Shown: one piece after another, positions 17,486-26,134 of the stretch
Position numbering within the stretch: the stretch's first letter is position 1
Layout: every line of letters begins with the position of its first letter
Origin: JAFMJV01 sp963800275
GTDB lineage: Bacteria > Chloroflexota > Limnocylindria > Limnocylindrales > CSP1-4
Assembly: GCA_963800275.1 (NCBI GenBank)
Contig: CAWDAI010000015.1
Location: forward strand, 1 to 64,000
Length of the DNA stretch: 64,000 nucleotides
Reading direction: 5' to 3'
Made by a program: the position numbers and the translations under genes
The notes under the pieces: model-generated
What the model was told of the DNA's origin: nothing
What the model saw: the letters and a program-made list of their open reading frames with translations, nothing else
Database searches by the model: none

Positions 17486-20398
17486 TCACCAGGTCTGGAG
17501 CATCCAGATGCCAGGCTCAGGCGGCCCGGCTTCGCCCCCCATCTCCGCGTACAGCGAGGCTGATGCCTTGAGATGCGCCATGGCCTGGTCGCGTCGACCG
17601 GCTTCCTGCAGGATGTCAGCGAGGTTGCTCTCCACCGCCGCCTGCAGGTGACGTTCACCCGCCCGACGCGCAGCCAGCAGCGCACCATCAGCGAGCGCCA
17701 GGGCTTCGTCGATGTCGCCTTCAGCCGCTGCGACAAGGGCCAGCGCGTTGGCGGCAGCGATGCTGTTCGACGGATCGGGCAGGTCGGCGGCCTCGGCCAG
17801 ACTGCGCTCGAACCGCTCGCGGGCCAATCGGGGTTCGCCATGCTCCCAGGCCAGCAGCCCCAGGATGCGGTCGGCCTCGGCCTGCGCGGCGGGGTCCTGC
17901 GCAGCCAACAGGCCGGCCTGCTCCGCGAGCGTACCAGCGAGCTCGGCTTGGTCCATGCGCACGGCGGCGATGGCACGGTCAGCCAGGATCCGCGAGCGCT
18001 CGGCGTCGGAGGACGCGTCAGCGCCAGCCAGCATCTCCAGCGCCACGTCAAGGTGGGCAGCCGCCGTGGCGGCCGATCCGCGGCGGAGGTGGACCCGGCC
18101 CAGGCGGTGCTCGATCCAGGCCAACAGCCCGGGCGTGGCGCTCGCGGCCGCTGTCTCGTACGCCGCGATGGCGCCGTCGTAGTCGCCCAGACGGGTGCGG
18201 ACCTCGGCGATGGCCAGGTGGATGCCGCCGACGTCGGGATGTCCCAGCGCCAGCGCTGCACCCAGATGCTCCAGAGCCTCGGGGTGGGCCGCCTGCGCCA
18301 GGGCCAGCTCTCCGGCCTGCCGGAAGGCCTCGGCCGACTCGGCAGTCCGGCCGGCGACACGTTCGTGCTGGGCGATCCGCACCAAACGAGCGGTGGGGTC
18401 GATCTCACCCACCACGTGCGTGCGATAGGCGTCCGCCGCTCGACGGTGCAGCAGGCGTTGCCGGGCGGCGCTGGCTGACCCGTAGGCCACCTCGCGCAGG
18501 CTGGCATGCACGAAGTCGTACTCGGAGCGCCGATCCGGGCCAGACTCGCGGATGATGCCCCGGCGCGTGAGCTCCTCGAGGGCATCCACGGTCTCTTCCT
18601 CGGAGCGGCCGGAGACGGACTGCACCGCCGAGGAGCCGAACGAACGGCCGATGACCGCGGCAGCGGCCGCGACCTGTGCGCCCAGCTCGCTGACGGCTGA
18701 CAGGCGCGATCTCAGCAGGTCGCGCATGCCGACTGGCAGGCCGCCGGCCACGCCCCCGCCATCGCCGAGTGCTTCGACGGCATACAAGGGGAGTCCTTCA
18801 GCGTCGAGGGCCAGCTTCGAGCGAATCGCGGGCGCCACCTCGAGGCCCCGCTGGGTCGCGACGGCGTCGATGAGGTCTGTCATCTGGCCGCGCTTGAGGC
18901 GTTCCAGGTGCAGCAGGCCACCACCCGCAGCGGTCGCATCGGCCACCAGCATGCGCGCCCGGGCGTCGAGGTCTTCGCGACGCCAGGAGAGCAGCAGCAG
19001 GACCGGCCGGCCCTGGAGCCGGCGACCCAGGTAGGCGAGGGCGTCGAGCGAGGAGCCGTCAGCCCATTGGAGATCGTCCAGCCGGATGACCGGTGGCCGG
19101 GTCGACGAGGCCACGGCCAGGCCCTGGTCAGTGGTCTCGGGCTGCGGCACCGCCGCCCCGGCAGCAGCGGTCAAGCCATCCGCGATGGCCTCGAGCAGGG
19201 CCAGGCGCGCGGAGGGTGAGGGGAGGGGAGCCTGCGGTGCCGTCTCGAGCGTCGCCTCCAGCCCCGGTGCCAGGTTTGCGAGGATCGCCGCAGAACGCGT
19301 CGGCAAGGCCCGCAAAGCGGCGAGTGCCGCCGGTTCGGCGGCGCCCGCTCGCAGGAGGGCCACGATGGGGCCGAGCGGGATGGCTTCCTCTCCTTCATAG
19401 CAGCGCGCCGCGATGACCCGGTGGCCTCGTGTCCGGGCTTCCTCGCTGACCGCGTTCGCCAGTCTCGTCTTGCCGATGCCAGCCTCGCCCTCGAGGACGA
19501 TCAGGCGCCCGTCCGCGGTGATGGCTCCCAGCTCGCCCATGATGGCGTCCAGCTCCGCCGCACGGCCGATCAACGGCGGGTCAGGCGCATGCGGACGACC
19601 GGTGTCGGCGCGGATGGCTGACGCGGGTTCGACCGCGTCCCGCCCGAGCGCGCCGGACACGATGGCCTCGTAGAGCGCGGTCGTCTCCGGCAGCGGGGCC
19701 ACGCCGAGGTCTCGATCGAGGATGGCGACAGCATGGCGGTATTGCCTGACCGCGGCCGTCCTCTCGCCCGCTCGAGCATGTGCCTCCATCAGCGCGCGAT
19801 GCGCCTGCTCGTGCAGCGGGTCGAGCGCCAGCCATCGTTGCCCGTGCGTGATGGCGGCATCCCACGCAAGGGCCGCCATGTCCATGCCCACGAGACGCTC
19901 GAGTGCTCCGGCCAGGTCCTGCCCGATGGCCTCACGCTCCGCGCTCTGCCACTCATCGAAGGTATCGCTGTCCCGCAGCGAGAAGCCTTCCATGAAGGGT
20001 CCACGCGCCACCGCGACCGCCTCCTTCAACCGGGCTCGGCAGTCGGCGCAGCCGTCATGGCCCTGGTGCTGATGACTGCGCGCCGTACTGACCAGTGTGT
20101 GGAACGTATCGAGGTCGACGCGCACACGCGTCGGTTCGAGCTCGACCGTGGAGCGCGTGAGGCGGAGTCCACTCGCGTGCAGGCCTGATTTCAGGACGGA
20201 GAGCGTCCGCCGAAGCGCGCCGCGCGCATCGTGGTCGGCCGAGTCTGGCCAGAGCAGCGCGGTGAGCGTCTCACGCGATACCGGCCGGCGCAGGACCGCG
20301 ACGTACGCGAGGAGCGCGATGGCCTTGCGCGTATCGACCGCCAAAGGCTGCCCATCCACGTCCACCTCGGCCGGGCCGAGCAGCCGTACATCGATCAT
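17486..20398 (-). CDS. BTAD-AAA-TPR transcriptional regulator (AfsR/SARP-like)
   Basis: A 970-residue signal-integrating transcription factor. The start at MIDVRLLGPAEVDVDG fits the family; an upstream ATG at 20518 would add 40 residues across the promoter. Domains: winged-helix DNA-binding domain (about 1-95, with ALLWPDSADHDARGALRRTL), bacterial transcriptional activator domain (about 95-250, ending LGVAPLPETTALYEAI), AAA ATPase (about 270-560; Walker A GEAGIGKT, Walker B VIRLDDLQWADGSSLD) and a long TPR-like helical C-terminus (about 620-960). It is divergent from the sensor/SpoIIE operon starting at 20543, which is a likely target. No sensor kinase partner is adjacent. Unlike typical actinobacterial SARPs it is not linked to a biosynthetic cluster. 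Confidence 0.87.
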   Translation of the reverse strand: MIDVRLLGPAEVDVDGQPLAVDTRKAIALLAYVAVLRRPVSRETLTALLWPDSADHDARGALRRTLSVLKSGLHASGLRLTRSTVELEPTRVRVDLDTFHTLVSTARSHQHQGHDGCADCRARLKEAVAVARGPFMEGFSLRDSDTFDEWQSAEREAIGQDLAGALERLVGMDMAALAWDAAITHGQRWLALDPLHEQAHRALMEAHARAGERTAAVRQYRHAVAILDRDLGVAPLPETTALYEAIVSGALGRDAVEPASAIRADTGRPHAPDPPLIGRAAELDAIMGELGAITADGRLIVLEGEAGIGKTRLANAVSEEARTRGHRVIAARCYEGEEAIPLGPIVALLRAGAAEPAALAALRALPTRSAAILANLAPGLEATLETAPQAPLPSPSARLALLEAIADGLTAAAGAAVPQPETTDQGLAVASSTRPPVIRLDDLQWADGSSLDALAYLGRRLQGRPVLLLLSWRREDLDARARMLVADATAAGGGLLHLERLKRGQMTDLIDAVATQRGLEVAPAIRSKLALDAEGLPLYAVEALGDGGGVAGGLPVGMRDLLRSRLSAVSELGAQVAAAAAVIGRSFGSSAVQSVSGRSEEETVDALEELTRRGIIRESGPDRRSEYDFVHASLREVAYGSASAARQRLLHRRAADAYRTHVVGEIDPTARLVRIAQHERVAGRTAESAEAFRQAGELALAQAAHPEALEHLGAALALGHPDVGGIHLAIAEVRTRLGDYDGAIAAYETAAASATPGLLAWIEHRLGRVHLRRGSAATAAAHLDVALEMLAGADASSDAERSRILADRAIAAVRMDQAELAGTLAEQAGLLAAQDPAAQAEADRILGLLAWEHGEPRLARERFERSLAEAADLPDPSNSIAAANALALVAAAEGDIDEALALADGALLAARRAGERHLQAAVESNLADILQEAGRRDQAMAHLKASASLYAEMGGEAGPPEPGIWMLQTW

Positions 20399-20542
20399 CA
20401 ACGCAACGATAGCGCGGAACGTTCCAATTCCGTAACGAACTGCTTCTGCTACGGATTGCCGGGGCTGGACGACCCGTCGTAACGTTTTGCGAACGACCGA
20501 TGGGGAACATGCGCTCATGATCGTTCGAGCACGGACCGTGCC

Positions 20543-20737
20543 GTGACGACAGGGACGACGGGGGGCAGTCGACCGTTGCCTGCTCGTCGGCGTCCTTCGA
20601 CCTGGCTGGCGGTCTGCGTCTCGCAGCTGTCGACCGGCATGCTGGGCTTCGTGCTGATCGCTCTCCTGCTGCCCGGCAACGAGCGCCTGGAGAACTACGA
20701 TCCGAGCGCAGTCGCGCTGCTGGTGACGCCATCGTGA
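20543..20737 (+). CDS. Short membrane-protein fragment, 5' part of damaged first sensor copy
   Basis: A 64-codon frame starting at GTG with one hydrophobic segment (LSTGMLGFVLIALLLPG). Its TGA overlaps the GTG of the next frame, which continues with similar sequence in another phase (both phases encode VTP at the junction). Compared with the two complete paralogues downstream (385-395 residues), this piece plus the next gives about 278 residues. It is best read as the 5' remnant of a shortened, frame-disrupted first copy. It could still be translated with its neighbour by re-initiation. Confidence 0.5.
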   Translation: MTTGTTGGSRPLPARRRPSTWLAVCVSQLSTGMLGFVLIALLLPGNERLENYDPSAVALLVTPS

Positions 20738-21378
20738 CCCCCGTGCTGGTCCTCTTGCTCCTGCTGGGGATCGCTTCGGTCATCGTCCGCTTCCGCCGGT
20801 CGAGTGGCGTGGAGCGGCAGCAGATGAAGTGGTTCGTGGCCGCCGCCGCGGTCGTCCTCCTGGCCATGCTGGGCATGGCCGTCTTCTTCACCCTCGGGAT
20901 GCAGGACCTCGCGAATGGGTCCTACTTCGTCTTCAACATCGTCATCGGCCTCGTCCCGATCGCCATCGGCATCGCCGTCCTGCGCTACCGCCTGTACGAG
21001 ATCGACCGGCTCATCAGCCGCACCATCGGCTGGGCCACGGTGACGGTCGTGCTGGTGGGCGCCTTCAGCCTGCTCGTGCTCGGCTCCAGTGCCGTGCTCG
21101 AGCCGCTGACCGGGGGCAACACCCTCGCGGTGGCGGGCCCCACGCTCGTGGTGGCGGCGCACTTCACGCCCCTGCGCAGCCGCGTCCAGCGCGCGGTCGA
21201 CCGTCGCTTCGACCGGGCCCGCTATGACGGGGAGCGCCTGGTGGGCGCCTTCGGCGACCTGCGTGACGAGGTCGACCTCGAGGTCATCCGCGCCGATGTC
21301 CTCGCCACCGTCGACCAGGCCGTCCGTCCCGCCTCGGTCGGGCTCTGGCTGCGGGAACGAGCGGAGGGTGGGCGATGA
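20734..21378 (+). CDS. Kinase-less membrane sensor-like protein, first (truncated) copy
   Basis: A 214-residue protein with three or four membrane helices and a conserved tail: IAIGIAVLRYRLYEIDRLIS, LTGGNTLAVAGPTL, RVQRAVDRRFDRARYDGERL and VRPASVGLWLRERAEGG. This tail is common in Chloroflexota and actinobacterial sensor histidine kinases, where a GAF and kinase domain usually follow. Here the protein stops just after the tail. The last ~420 bp are nearly identical to the end of the next gene. The N-terminal half is missing compared with the paralogues (see the preceding frame). It overlaps the next gene by 4 bp. Confidence 0.72.
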   Translation: MTPVLVLLLLLGIASVIVRFRRSSGVERQQMKWFVAAAAVVLLAMLGMAVFFTLGMQDLANGSYFVFNIVIGLVPIAIGIAVLRYRLYEIDRLISRTIGWATVTVVLVGAFSLLVLGSSAVLEPLTGGNTLAVAGPTLVVAAHFTPLRSRVQRAVDRRFDRARYDGERLVGAFGDLRDEVDLEVIRADVLATVDQAVRPASVGLWLRERAEGGR

Positions 21379-22562
21379 GGCGGATCGCTGCCCGGATCAC
21401 TGCAGTCGGGCTGCTCGTAGTGCTCATCCTCGGCTTGGTCATCGCGGCCACCCAGGACTTCTATGTCGTGATCTTCTACGTTTCCTACGCCAGCGTCGGT
21501 TGCGTCCTGGTCGTACGGCGACCGCGCGACTTCCTTGGCTGGTTGCTCATCCTGCTGGCGTATGGCTTCATCACGGTCGGCAGCAGCTTCCCGGTCGATG
21601 CAGCCGGTCTGGAAGCAGGCACAGCCTCGGCCGGAGACTACCTGGTCGTCTGGGTCGCGACCTGGGCTGGCTACCTGTTCTTCGCGAGTTTCATCGCCCT
21701 GGCCCTGCTCTTCCCGACCGGCAAACTGCCGGAGCGACCCTGGAGGCGACCTGCGGCCGCGTTGATATCGGGCGGCGTGATCGTGTCGGTCGTCTCGGCG
21801 ATCATGCCCACGCTGACGTACGACTCCGGCCAGCCCGATATGGCCAGCATCACCATCCGCAACCCGTTCGCCGTCCTGCCCGAGGCATGGTTCCGGGACA
21901 TCCGAGAGGTCGATCTCTTGACCCCGGTGGCGTTGACCTTGCTGGTCCTCGCTGTCACCGCGATGCTCGCTCGATACTGGCGAGCCACCGGCCTGCTGAA
22001 GCTCCAGATGCGCTGGCTCGTGGCGGCGCTCGCGGCGATCGTCGTCGCGATCGCGATCGGCCTGGTCATCCTGGCCGTTGCCGGCGAAGACGCGGTCTAT
22101 GCCTGGATCCCGGCCATGTTGGCCTATCCGTTGGTCCCACTCGCCATCGGCATCGCCGTCCTGCGCTACCGCCTGTACGAGATCGACCGGCTCATCAGCC
22201 GCACCATCGGCTGGGCCACGGTGACGGTCGTGCTGGTGGGCGCCTTCAGCCTGCTCGTGCTCGGCTCCAGTGCCGTGCTCGAGCCGCTGACCGGGGGCAA
22301 CACCCTCGCGGTGGCGGGCCCCACGCTCGCGGTGGCGGCGCTCTTCACGCCCCTGCGCAGCCGCGTCCAGCGCGCGGTCGACCGTCGCTTCGACCGGGCC
22401 CGCTATGACGGGGAGCGCCTGGTGGGCGCCTTCGGCGAGCGCCTGCGTGACGAGGTCGACCTCGAGGTCATCCGCGCCGATGTCCTCGCCACCGTCGACC
22501 AGGCCGTCCGTCCCGCCTCGGTCGGGCTCTGGCTGCGGGAACGAGCGGAGGGTGGGCGATGA
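20961..22562 (+). repeat. Near-identical ~420-bp duplicated segment
   Basis: 20961-21378 matches 22142-22562 apart from four or five substitutions and one 3-bp difference (GGCGACCTG against GGCGAGCGCCTG). The copies are 1181 bp apart and form the 3' ends of two adjacent paralogous genes. The third copy (about 23310-23716) is clearly less similar. This points to a recent duplication or gene conversion limited to the conserved tail. Confidence 0.88.
21375..22562 (+). CDS. Kinase-less membrane sensor-like protein, second copy
   Basis: A 395-residue integral membrane protein with about eight to nine predicted helices, then the conserved RLYEIDRLISRT...RRFDRARYDGERL tail ending in GLWLRERAEGGR. 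It includes NPFAVLPEAWFRDIREVDLL, probably an outward loop. There is no kinase, GAF or other output domain, so it probably senses a membrane or envelope state and hands the signal to the SpoIIE protein encoded downstream (inference from the operon). The start overlaps the previous stop (ATGA) and the stop overlaps the next start. Intact. Confidence 0.78.
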   Translation: MRRIAARITAVGLLVVLILGLVIAATQDFYVVIFYVSYASVGCVLVVRRPRDFLGWLLILLAYGFITVGSSFPVDAAGLEAGTASAGDYLVVWVATWAGYLFFASFIALALLFPTGKLPERPWRRPAAALISGGVIVSVVSAIMPTLTYDSGQPDMASITIRNPFAVLPEAWFRDIREVDLLTPVALTLLVLAVTAMLARYWRATGLLKLQMRWLVAALAAIVVAIAIGLVILAVAGEDAVYAWIPAMLAYPLVPLAIGIAVLRYRLYEIDRLISRTIGWATVTVVLVGAFSLLVLGSSAVLEPLTGGNTLAVAGPTLAVAALFTPLRSRVQRAVDRRFDRARYDGERLVGAFGERLRDEVDLEVIRADVLATVDQAVRPASVGLWLRERAEGGR

Positions 22563-23716
22563 GGAACCGTGGTCGCTGGGCGTGGCTGGTCGCCTTCGCG
22601 TCGGTGTTCGCTGTGGTCGTCTGCGTGATCGTCGACGGCTCGATGGATCCGGCGTGGGCGACGATCGTGATCCTCGTCTGCACCTCCCTGGCGGCCGTGG
22701 GCGCCTTGCTCGTGGCGCGCGTACCCGGCAACGTCGTGGGTTTCCTCATGCTCGCCGCTGCGGGTGGGATGGCCCTTGCCACCGTCGCGAGCACCTATGG
22801 CTCGCTCGGCAGCGACCCGGCAGGTCCCGTCTGGCCCGGCGCGGGGGCGGCGCTGGCCCTGAGTGACGCGCTCTACGGCGAGCCCCTGATCATCTCGCTG
22901 ATCGTGATCCCGCTCGTCTTCCCGACGGGACACTTGCTGGGACCACGTTGGCGCTGGGTGGCCGCTATTGCGATCCTGGCCATGATCGTCCAGCCGGCCC
23001 TGCGCATGGCCATGGCGAGCAACGACGCTTCCCCGGCCCTGGAGGCCGCGAACCTGGTCCTGTCCCTGAGCTCCGTCGTCGGCTTCGGAGGGGCAGTGGT
23101 CGCGCTTGTGATTCGCTTTCGCCGTGGGCGCGAGGTCGAACGGATGCAGCTCAAGTGGCTTCTGGCCACAGCCGGCGTCGCCGCGGTATTCTTCCCGGCT
23201 TCGTTCGTCCTCGAGGCTGTGGCGCCCGCCGGATCAGCGCGAGTTCCGGGCTTCTTGGCGGATCTGTTCTACACGGGCGGGATCGTCGCGTTCATGGCCC
23301 TCCCCATCGCCATCGGCATCGCCGTCCTGCGCTACCGCCTGTACGAGATCGACCGGCTCATCAGCCGCACCATCGGCTGGGCGCTCGTGACGGCCATGCT
23401 CATCGCGGCCTTCCTGCTGCTGGTCCTGGCCTCGACCGAGCTGCTGCGACCCCTGACCGGCGGCAACACCCTCGCGGTGGCCGGGTCCACGCTCATCGTG
23501 GTCGCGCTCTTCGCGCCCCTGCGGAGCCGCGTCCAGCGGGCGGTCGACCGGCGCTTCGACCGGGCCCGCTATGACGGCGAGCGGCTGCTGGCCGCCTTCG
23601 GCCTGCGCGTGCGTGACGAGGTCGACCTCGAGACCATCCGCGCCGATATCCTCGCCACCGTCGATGCCGCCGTCCGTCCCGCCCACGTGGGGCTCTGGCT
23701 GCGCGAGCGGAGGTGA
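22559..23716 (+). CDS. Kinase-less membrane sensor-like protein, third copy
   Basis: A 385-residue paralogue of the two preceding proteins with the same plan: six to eight helices including NVVGFLMLAAAGGMALATV, then the conserved tail RLYEIDRLISRTIGWALVTA ending GLWLRERR. The tail has diverged by a few percent from the other two, so it is the oldest or least homogenised copy. It starts with an ATGA overlap and ends 59 bp before the SpoIIE gene. The tandem array implies three sensors of different N-terminal specificity or a dosage effect. Confidence 0.78.
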   Translation: MRNRGRWAWLVAFASVFAVVVCVIVDGSMDPAWATIVILVCTSLAAVGALLVARVPGNVVGFLMLAAAGGMALATVASTYGSLGSDPAGPVWPGAGAALALSDALYGEPLIISLIVIPLVFPTGHLLGPRWRWVAAIAILAMIVQPALRMAMASNDASPALEAANLVLSLSSVVGFGGAVVALVIRFRRGREVERMQLKWLLATAGVAAVFFPASFVLEAVAPAGSARVPGFLADLFYTGGIVAFMALPIAIGIAVLRYRLYEIDRLISRTIGWALVTAMLIAAFLLLVLASTELLRPLTGGNTLAVAGSTLIVVALFAPLRSRVQRAVDRRFDRARYDGERLLAAFGLRVRDEVDLETIRADILATVDAAVRPAHVGLWLRERR

Positions 23717-23775
23717 GACGGAATGATGAGTGATGTCGTAACGATTCTTGGACGACAGGGAGGCAGGCTACGGAC

Positions 23776-25437
23776 ATGACGATCATCCAGTCGCTCCGAC
23801 GCACCATCGGATTGGGCGCTCCGGCAGATACGGAAGCTGACCCCGGCGCGACGGCGGCGTCGCCGGCCGAGGTGCCCGCTGGCGTGGCTGCGCCGGTCGA
23901 GAGCCCGATGGTCACGCCCATCGAGATCGCCCCGGATGATCCGTTGCTGGCGGTCCTGGCCTCCGCGACCGAGCTGGTGGAGGTCGATCGCCTGGCGCTC
24001 GACTCTCCGGCGCTCCACGCCATGCGTGCGAAGGGCATCCGCATGATCGTGCCGCTGACCGCCCAGGGTGAGCTCATCGGCGCCCTCTACCTCGGCCCGC
24101 GCCTGTCCGAGCAGGACTACTCGACCGACGATCGCCGCCTGCTCAGCTCGCTGGCCGGACTGGCCTCGCCTTCGATCCGTGTGGCGCAGCTGGTCCAGAG
24201 GCAGGCCACGGAGGAGGCCGAGCGTCAGCGCATGGAGCAGGAACTGCGGGTCGCGACCATGATCCAGCAGCAGTTCCTGCCGCATGCGCTGCCAGACCTG
24301 CCCGAGTGGCAGATCGCTGCCTACTACGGGCCCGCGCGCGCGGTCGGCGGTGACTTCTACGACTTCATGCCGCTGCCCGAGGGACGGATCGGCGTGGTCG
24401 TGGGCGATGTCACCGACAAGGGCGTGCCCGCCGCGTTGGTCATGGCGCGGACCCACTCCATCCTGCGAGCGGAAGCCCCGCGGCTGGTCGAACCCGGGGC
24501 GGTCCTTCGGCAGGCCAACGAGCTGCTGTGCCAGGAGATGCCGGCCAACATGTTCGTTACCTGCCTGTATGGCGTCCTTGACCCGGCGACCGGCTCGTTC
24601 CGCTTCGCCAACGCGGGTCACAACCTGCCCTACGTCCGCAGTGGCGGCGAGGTCGGCGAGTTCCGCGCCACCGGCATGCCCCTCGGGCTGCTCCCCGGCA
24701 TGGAGTACGAGGAGGCCGAGGGGACCGTGGGAGCGGGCGACAGCCTGCTGCTCTACTCCGATGGGTTCGTCGAAGCGCACGACCCAGACGGAGAGATGTA
24801 TGGCTTCCCGCGCCTCCGACAGGCGTTCGCGGTCGAGGCCTCCGGGAGCGAGCTCGTCGACCAGCTCCTCGAGGACCTGCACGCCTTCACCGGCACTGAC
24901 TGGGAGCAGGAGGACGATCTCACCATGGTCACGCTGCGGCGCTCCACCGGCGCATCCGCGTTCGGAACACCTGCCGACGCCGAGGTCGGCGGCGCCGACA
25001 CGCGGCTGCTGCTGGACGTGCACATCGCCAGCGCTGCCGGCAACGAGCGCTTGGCCATGGACCAGGTGGTGGAGGCGGTGGAGCCGCTCGGGCTTGCGGG
25101 AGAGCGCCTGGAGCGGCTGAAGACGGCCGTCTCGGAGGCGGCCATGAACGCCATCGAACACGGGAGCGGTGGTCAGCCGGAGATCCCCATCCACGTGCGC
25201 GTCACCGCGACGAGCACACAGGTGCAGGTGCGCATCGCGGACCTGGGCCTTGGCGGGCAGATCCCACTGGGCCAGTCCGAGGTACCCGACATCGAAGCCA
25301 AGCTCAGGGGCGACCAGTCGCCGCGCGGATGGGGCTTGTTCCTCATCGAGGCCATGGTCGACGAGGTCGCGACCGAGCAGACGGAGCAGGGCCAGGCGGT
25401 CGTGCTCAGGGTGAACCTGGACGGAGGTGCGTCATGA
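23776..25437 (+). CDS. SpoIIE/RsbU-type PP2C phosphatase fused to RsbW-like ATPase domain
   Basis: A 553-residue partner-switching hub. Residues ~1-150 hold a GAF-like segment (GIRMIVPLTAQGELIGALYL), then a short coiled linker (RQATEEAERQRMEQELRVAT). Residues ~160-390 are a SpoIIE phosphatase domain with metal motifs GGDFYDF, DVTDKG, SDGFVEAHD and EDDLTMV. Residues ~410-550 are a HATPase_c_2 domain with SEAAMNAIEHG and SPRGWGLFLIEAM. One polypeptide could therefore dephosphorylate and phosphorylate STAS antagonists, two of which are encoded immediately downstream with 4-bp overlaps. GTCGTAACG lies 33 bp before the start. The membrane sensors upstream may feed into its GAF region (inference). 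Confidence 0.9.
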   Translation: MTIIQSLRRTIGLGAPADTEADPGATAASPAEVPAGVAAPVESPMVTPIEIAPDDPLLAVLASATELVEVDRLALDSPALHAMRAKGIRMIVPLTAQGELIGALYLGPRLSEQDYSTDDRRLLSSLAGLASPSIRVAQLVQRQATEEAERQRMEQELRVATMIQQQFLPHALPDLPEWQIAAYYGPARAVGGDFYDFMPLPEGRIGVVVGDVTDKGVPAALVMARTHSILRAEAPRLVEPGAVLRQANELLCQEMPANMFVTCLYGVLDPATGSFRFANAGHNLPYVRSGGEVGEFRATGMPLGLLPGMEYEEAEGTVGAGDSLLLYSDGFVEAHDPDGEMYGFPRLRQAFAVEASGSELVDQLLEDLHAFTGTDWEQEDDLTMVTLRRSTGASAFGTPADAEVGGADTRLLLDVHIASAAGNERLAMDQVVEAVEPLGLAGERLERLKTAVSEAAMNAIEHGSGGQPEIPIHVRVTATSTQVQVRIADLGLGGQIPLGQSEVPDIEAKLRGDQSPRGWGLFLIEAMVDEVATEQTEQGQAVVLRVNLDGGAS

Positions 25438-25784
25438 CCACCAGGGCATCGACTGAGGCGGCCCTAGCTGCGCGCGCCGAGATCGCAGACGACGTGAGCC
25501 GCATCGTGTTGAGCGGGCGCCTCGATCGCGATGGGGAGCACACCCTCAGCGAGGCCTATGCTTCCGGGGCGGCCTCCGGCGCTCACAGCGTCGAGCTCGA
25601 CTTCAGCGACGTCGACTACATCAACAGCACGGGTATCGCGCTCGTGGTCCGGCTGCTGGCGGACGCCCGTCGCGACGGGCGTCCGGTGCAGGCCCGCGGG
25701 CTGACCGAGCACTACCGGGAGATCTTCCGGATCACCCGGCTCTCCGACCTCATGACCATCGTGGACGAAGGAGACGACGCATGA
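25434..25784 (+). CDS. STAS-domain anti-anti-sigma factor (first)
   Basis: A 116-residue protein of the SpoIIAA/RsbV family that binds an RsbW-type kinase when unphosphorylated. The target serine is in DFSDVDYINSTGIALV. The RITRLSDLMTIV C-terminus is also typical. The start is the ATG overlapping the phosphatase stop. About 15 residues before the first strand are an extension. Together with the fused phosphatase/kinase it makes a complete switch, yet no sigma factor gene lies in the window, so the output is elsewhere or is not transcriptional. Confidence 0.87.
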   Translation: MTTRASTEAALAARAEIADDVSRIVLSGRLDRDGEHTLSEAYASGAASGAHSVELDFSDVDYINSTGIALVVRLLADARRDGRPVQARGLTEHYREIFRITRLSDLMTIVDEGDDA

Positions 25785-26125
25785 CCGGCACGACCATCGA
25801 CGTCGAGATCAACGGCACGTCCGGCCTGCTGCACGTGCACGGCGATGTGACCGCGGCCAGCGACAGCGCCTTCGGGGACGCATACACGGAGGCGACTGCA
25901 GCCGGCGCGCGCTCGCTGGTGCTGGACTTCAGTGACATGGCCTACATGAACAGCGGCGGCATCGGCGTGTTGGTGACGATGCTCGTCCGCTGCCAGCGCG
26001 GTGGCCAGCGCCTGCTCGCTACCGGTCTCGACGCCCACTACCGCCAGATCCTGACTCTGACCCGTCTGGACGAGGCCATCGCGGTGCACGACAGCGAAGC
26101 CGCCGCACTCGCCTCGATCGCCTAG
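25781..26125 (+). CDS. STAS-domain anti-anti-sigma factor (second)
   Basis: A 114-residue STAS protein, start ATG overlapping the previous stop. The phosphorylatable serine is in DFSDMAYMNSGGIGVLV. It shares the LTRLDEAIAVH end with family members but is only moderately similar to the preceding protein, so the pair is probably not a fresh duplicate. Two antagonists under one phosphatase could give two thresholds or two partner kinases. Confidence 0.87.
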   Translation: MTGTTIDVEINGTSGLLHVHGDVTAASDSAFGDAYTEATAAGARSLVLDFSDMAYMNSGGIGVLVTMLVRCQRGGQRLLATGLDAHYRQILTLTRLDEAIAVHDSEAAALASIA

Positions 26126-26134
26126 GAGGCCCTC

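Noticed and set aside
20399..20518. Upstream ATG for the BTAD regulator
   Set aside because: It adds 40 residues across an AT-richer promoter region and is unlike family N-termini; MIDVRLLGPAEV is the expected start.
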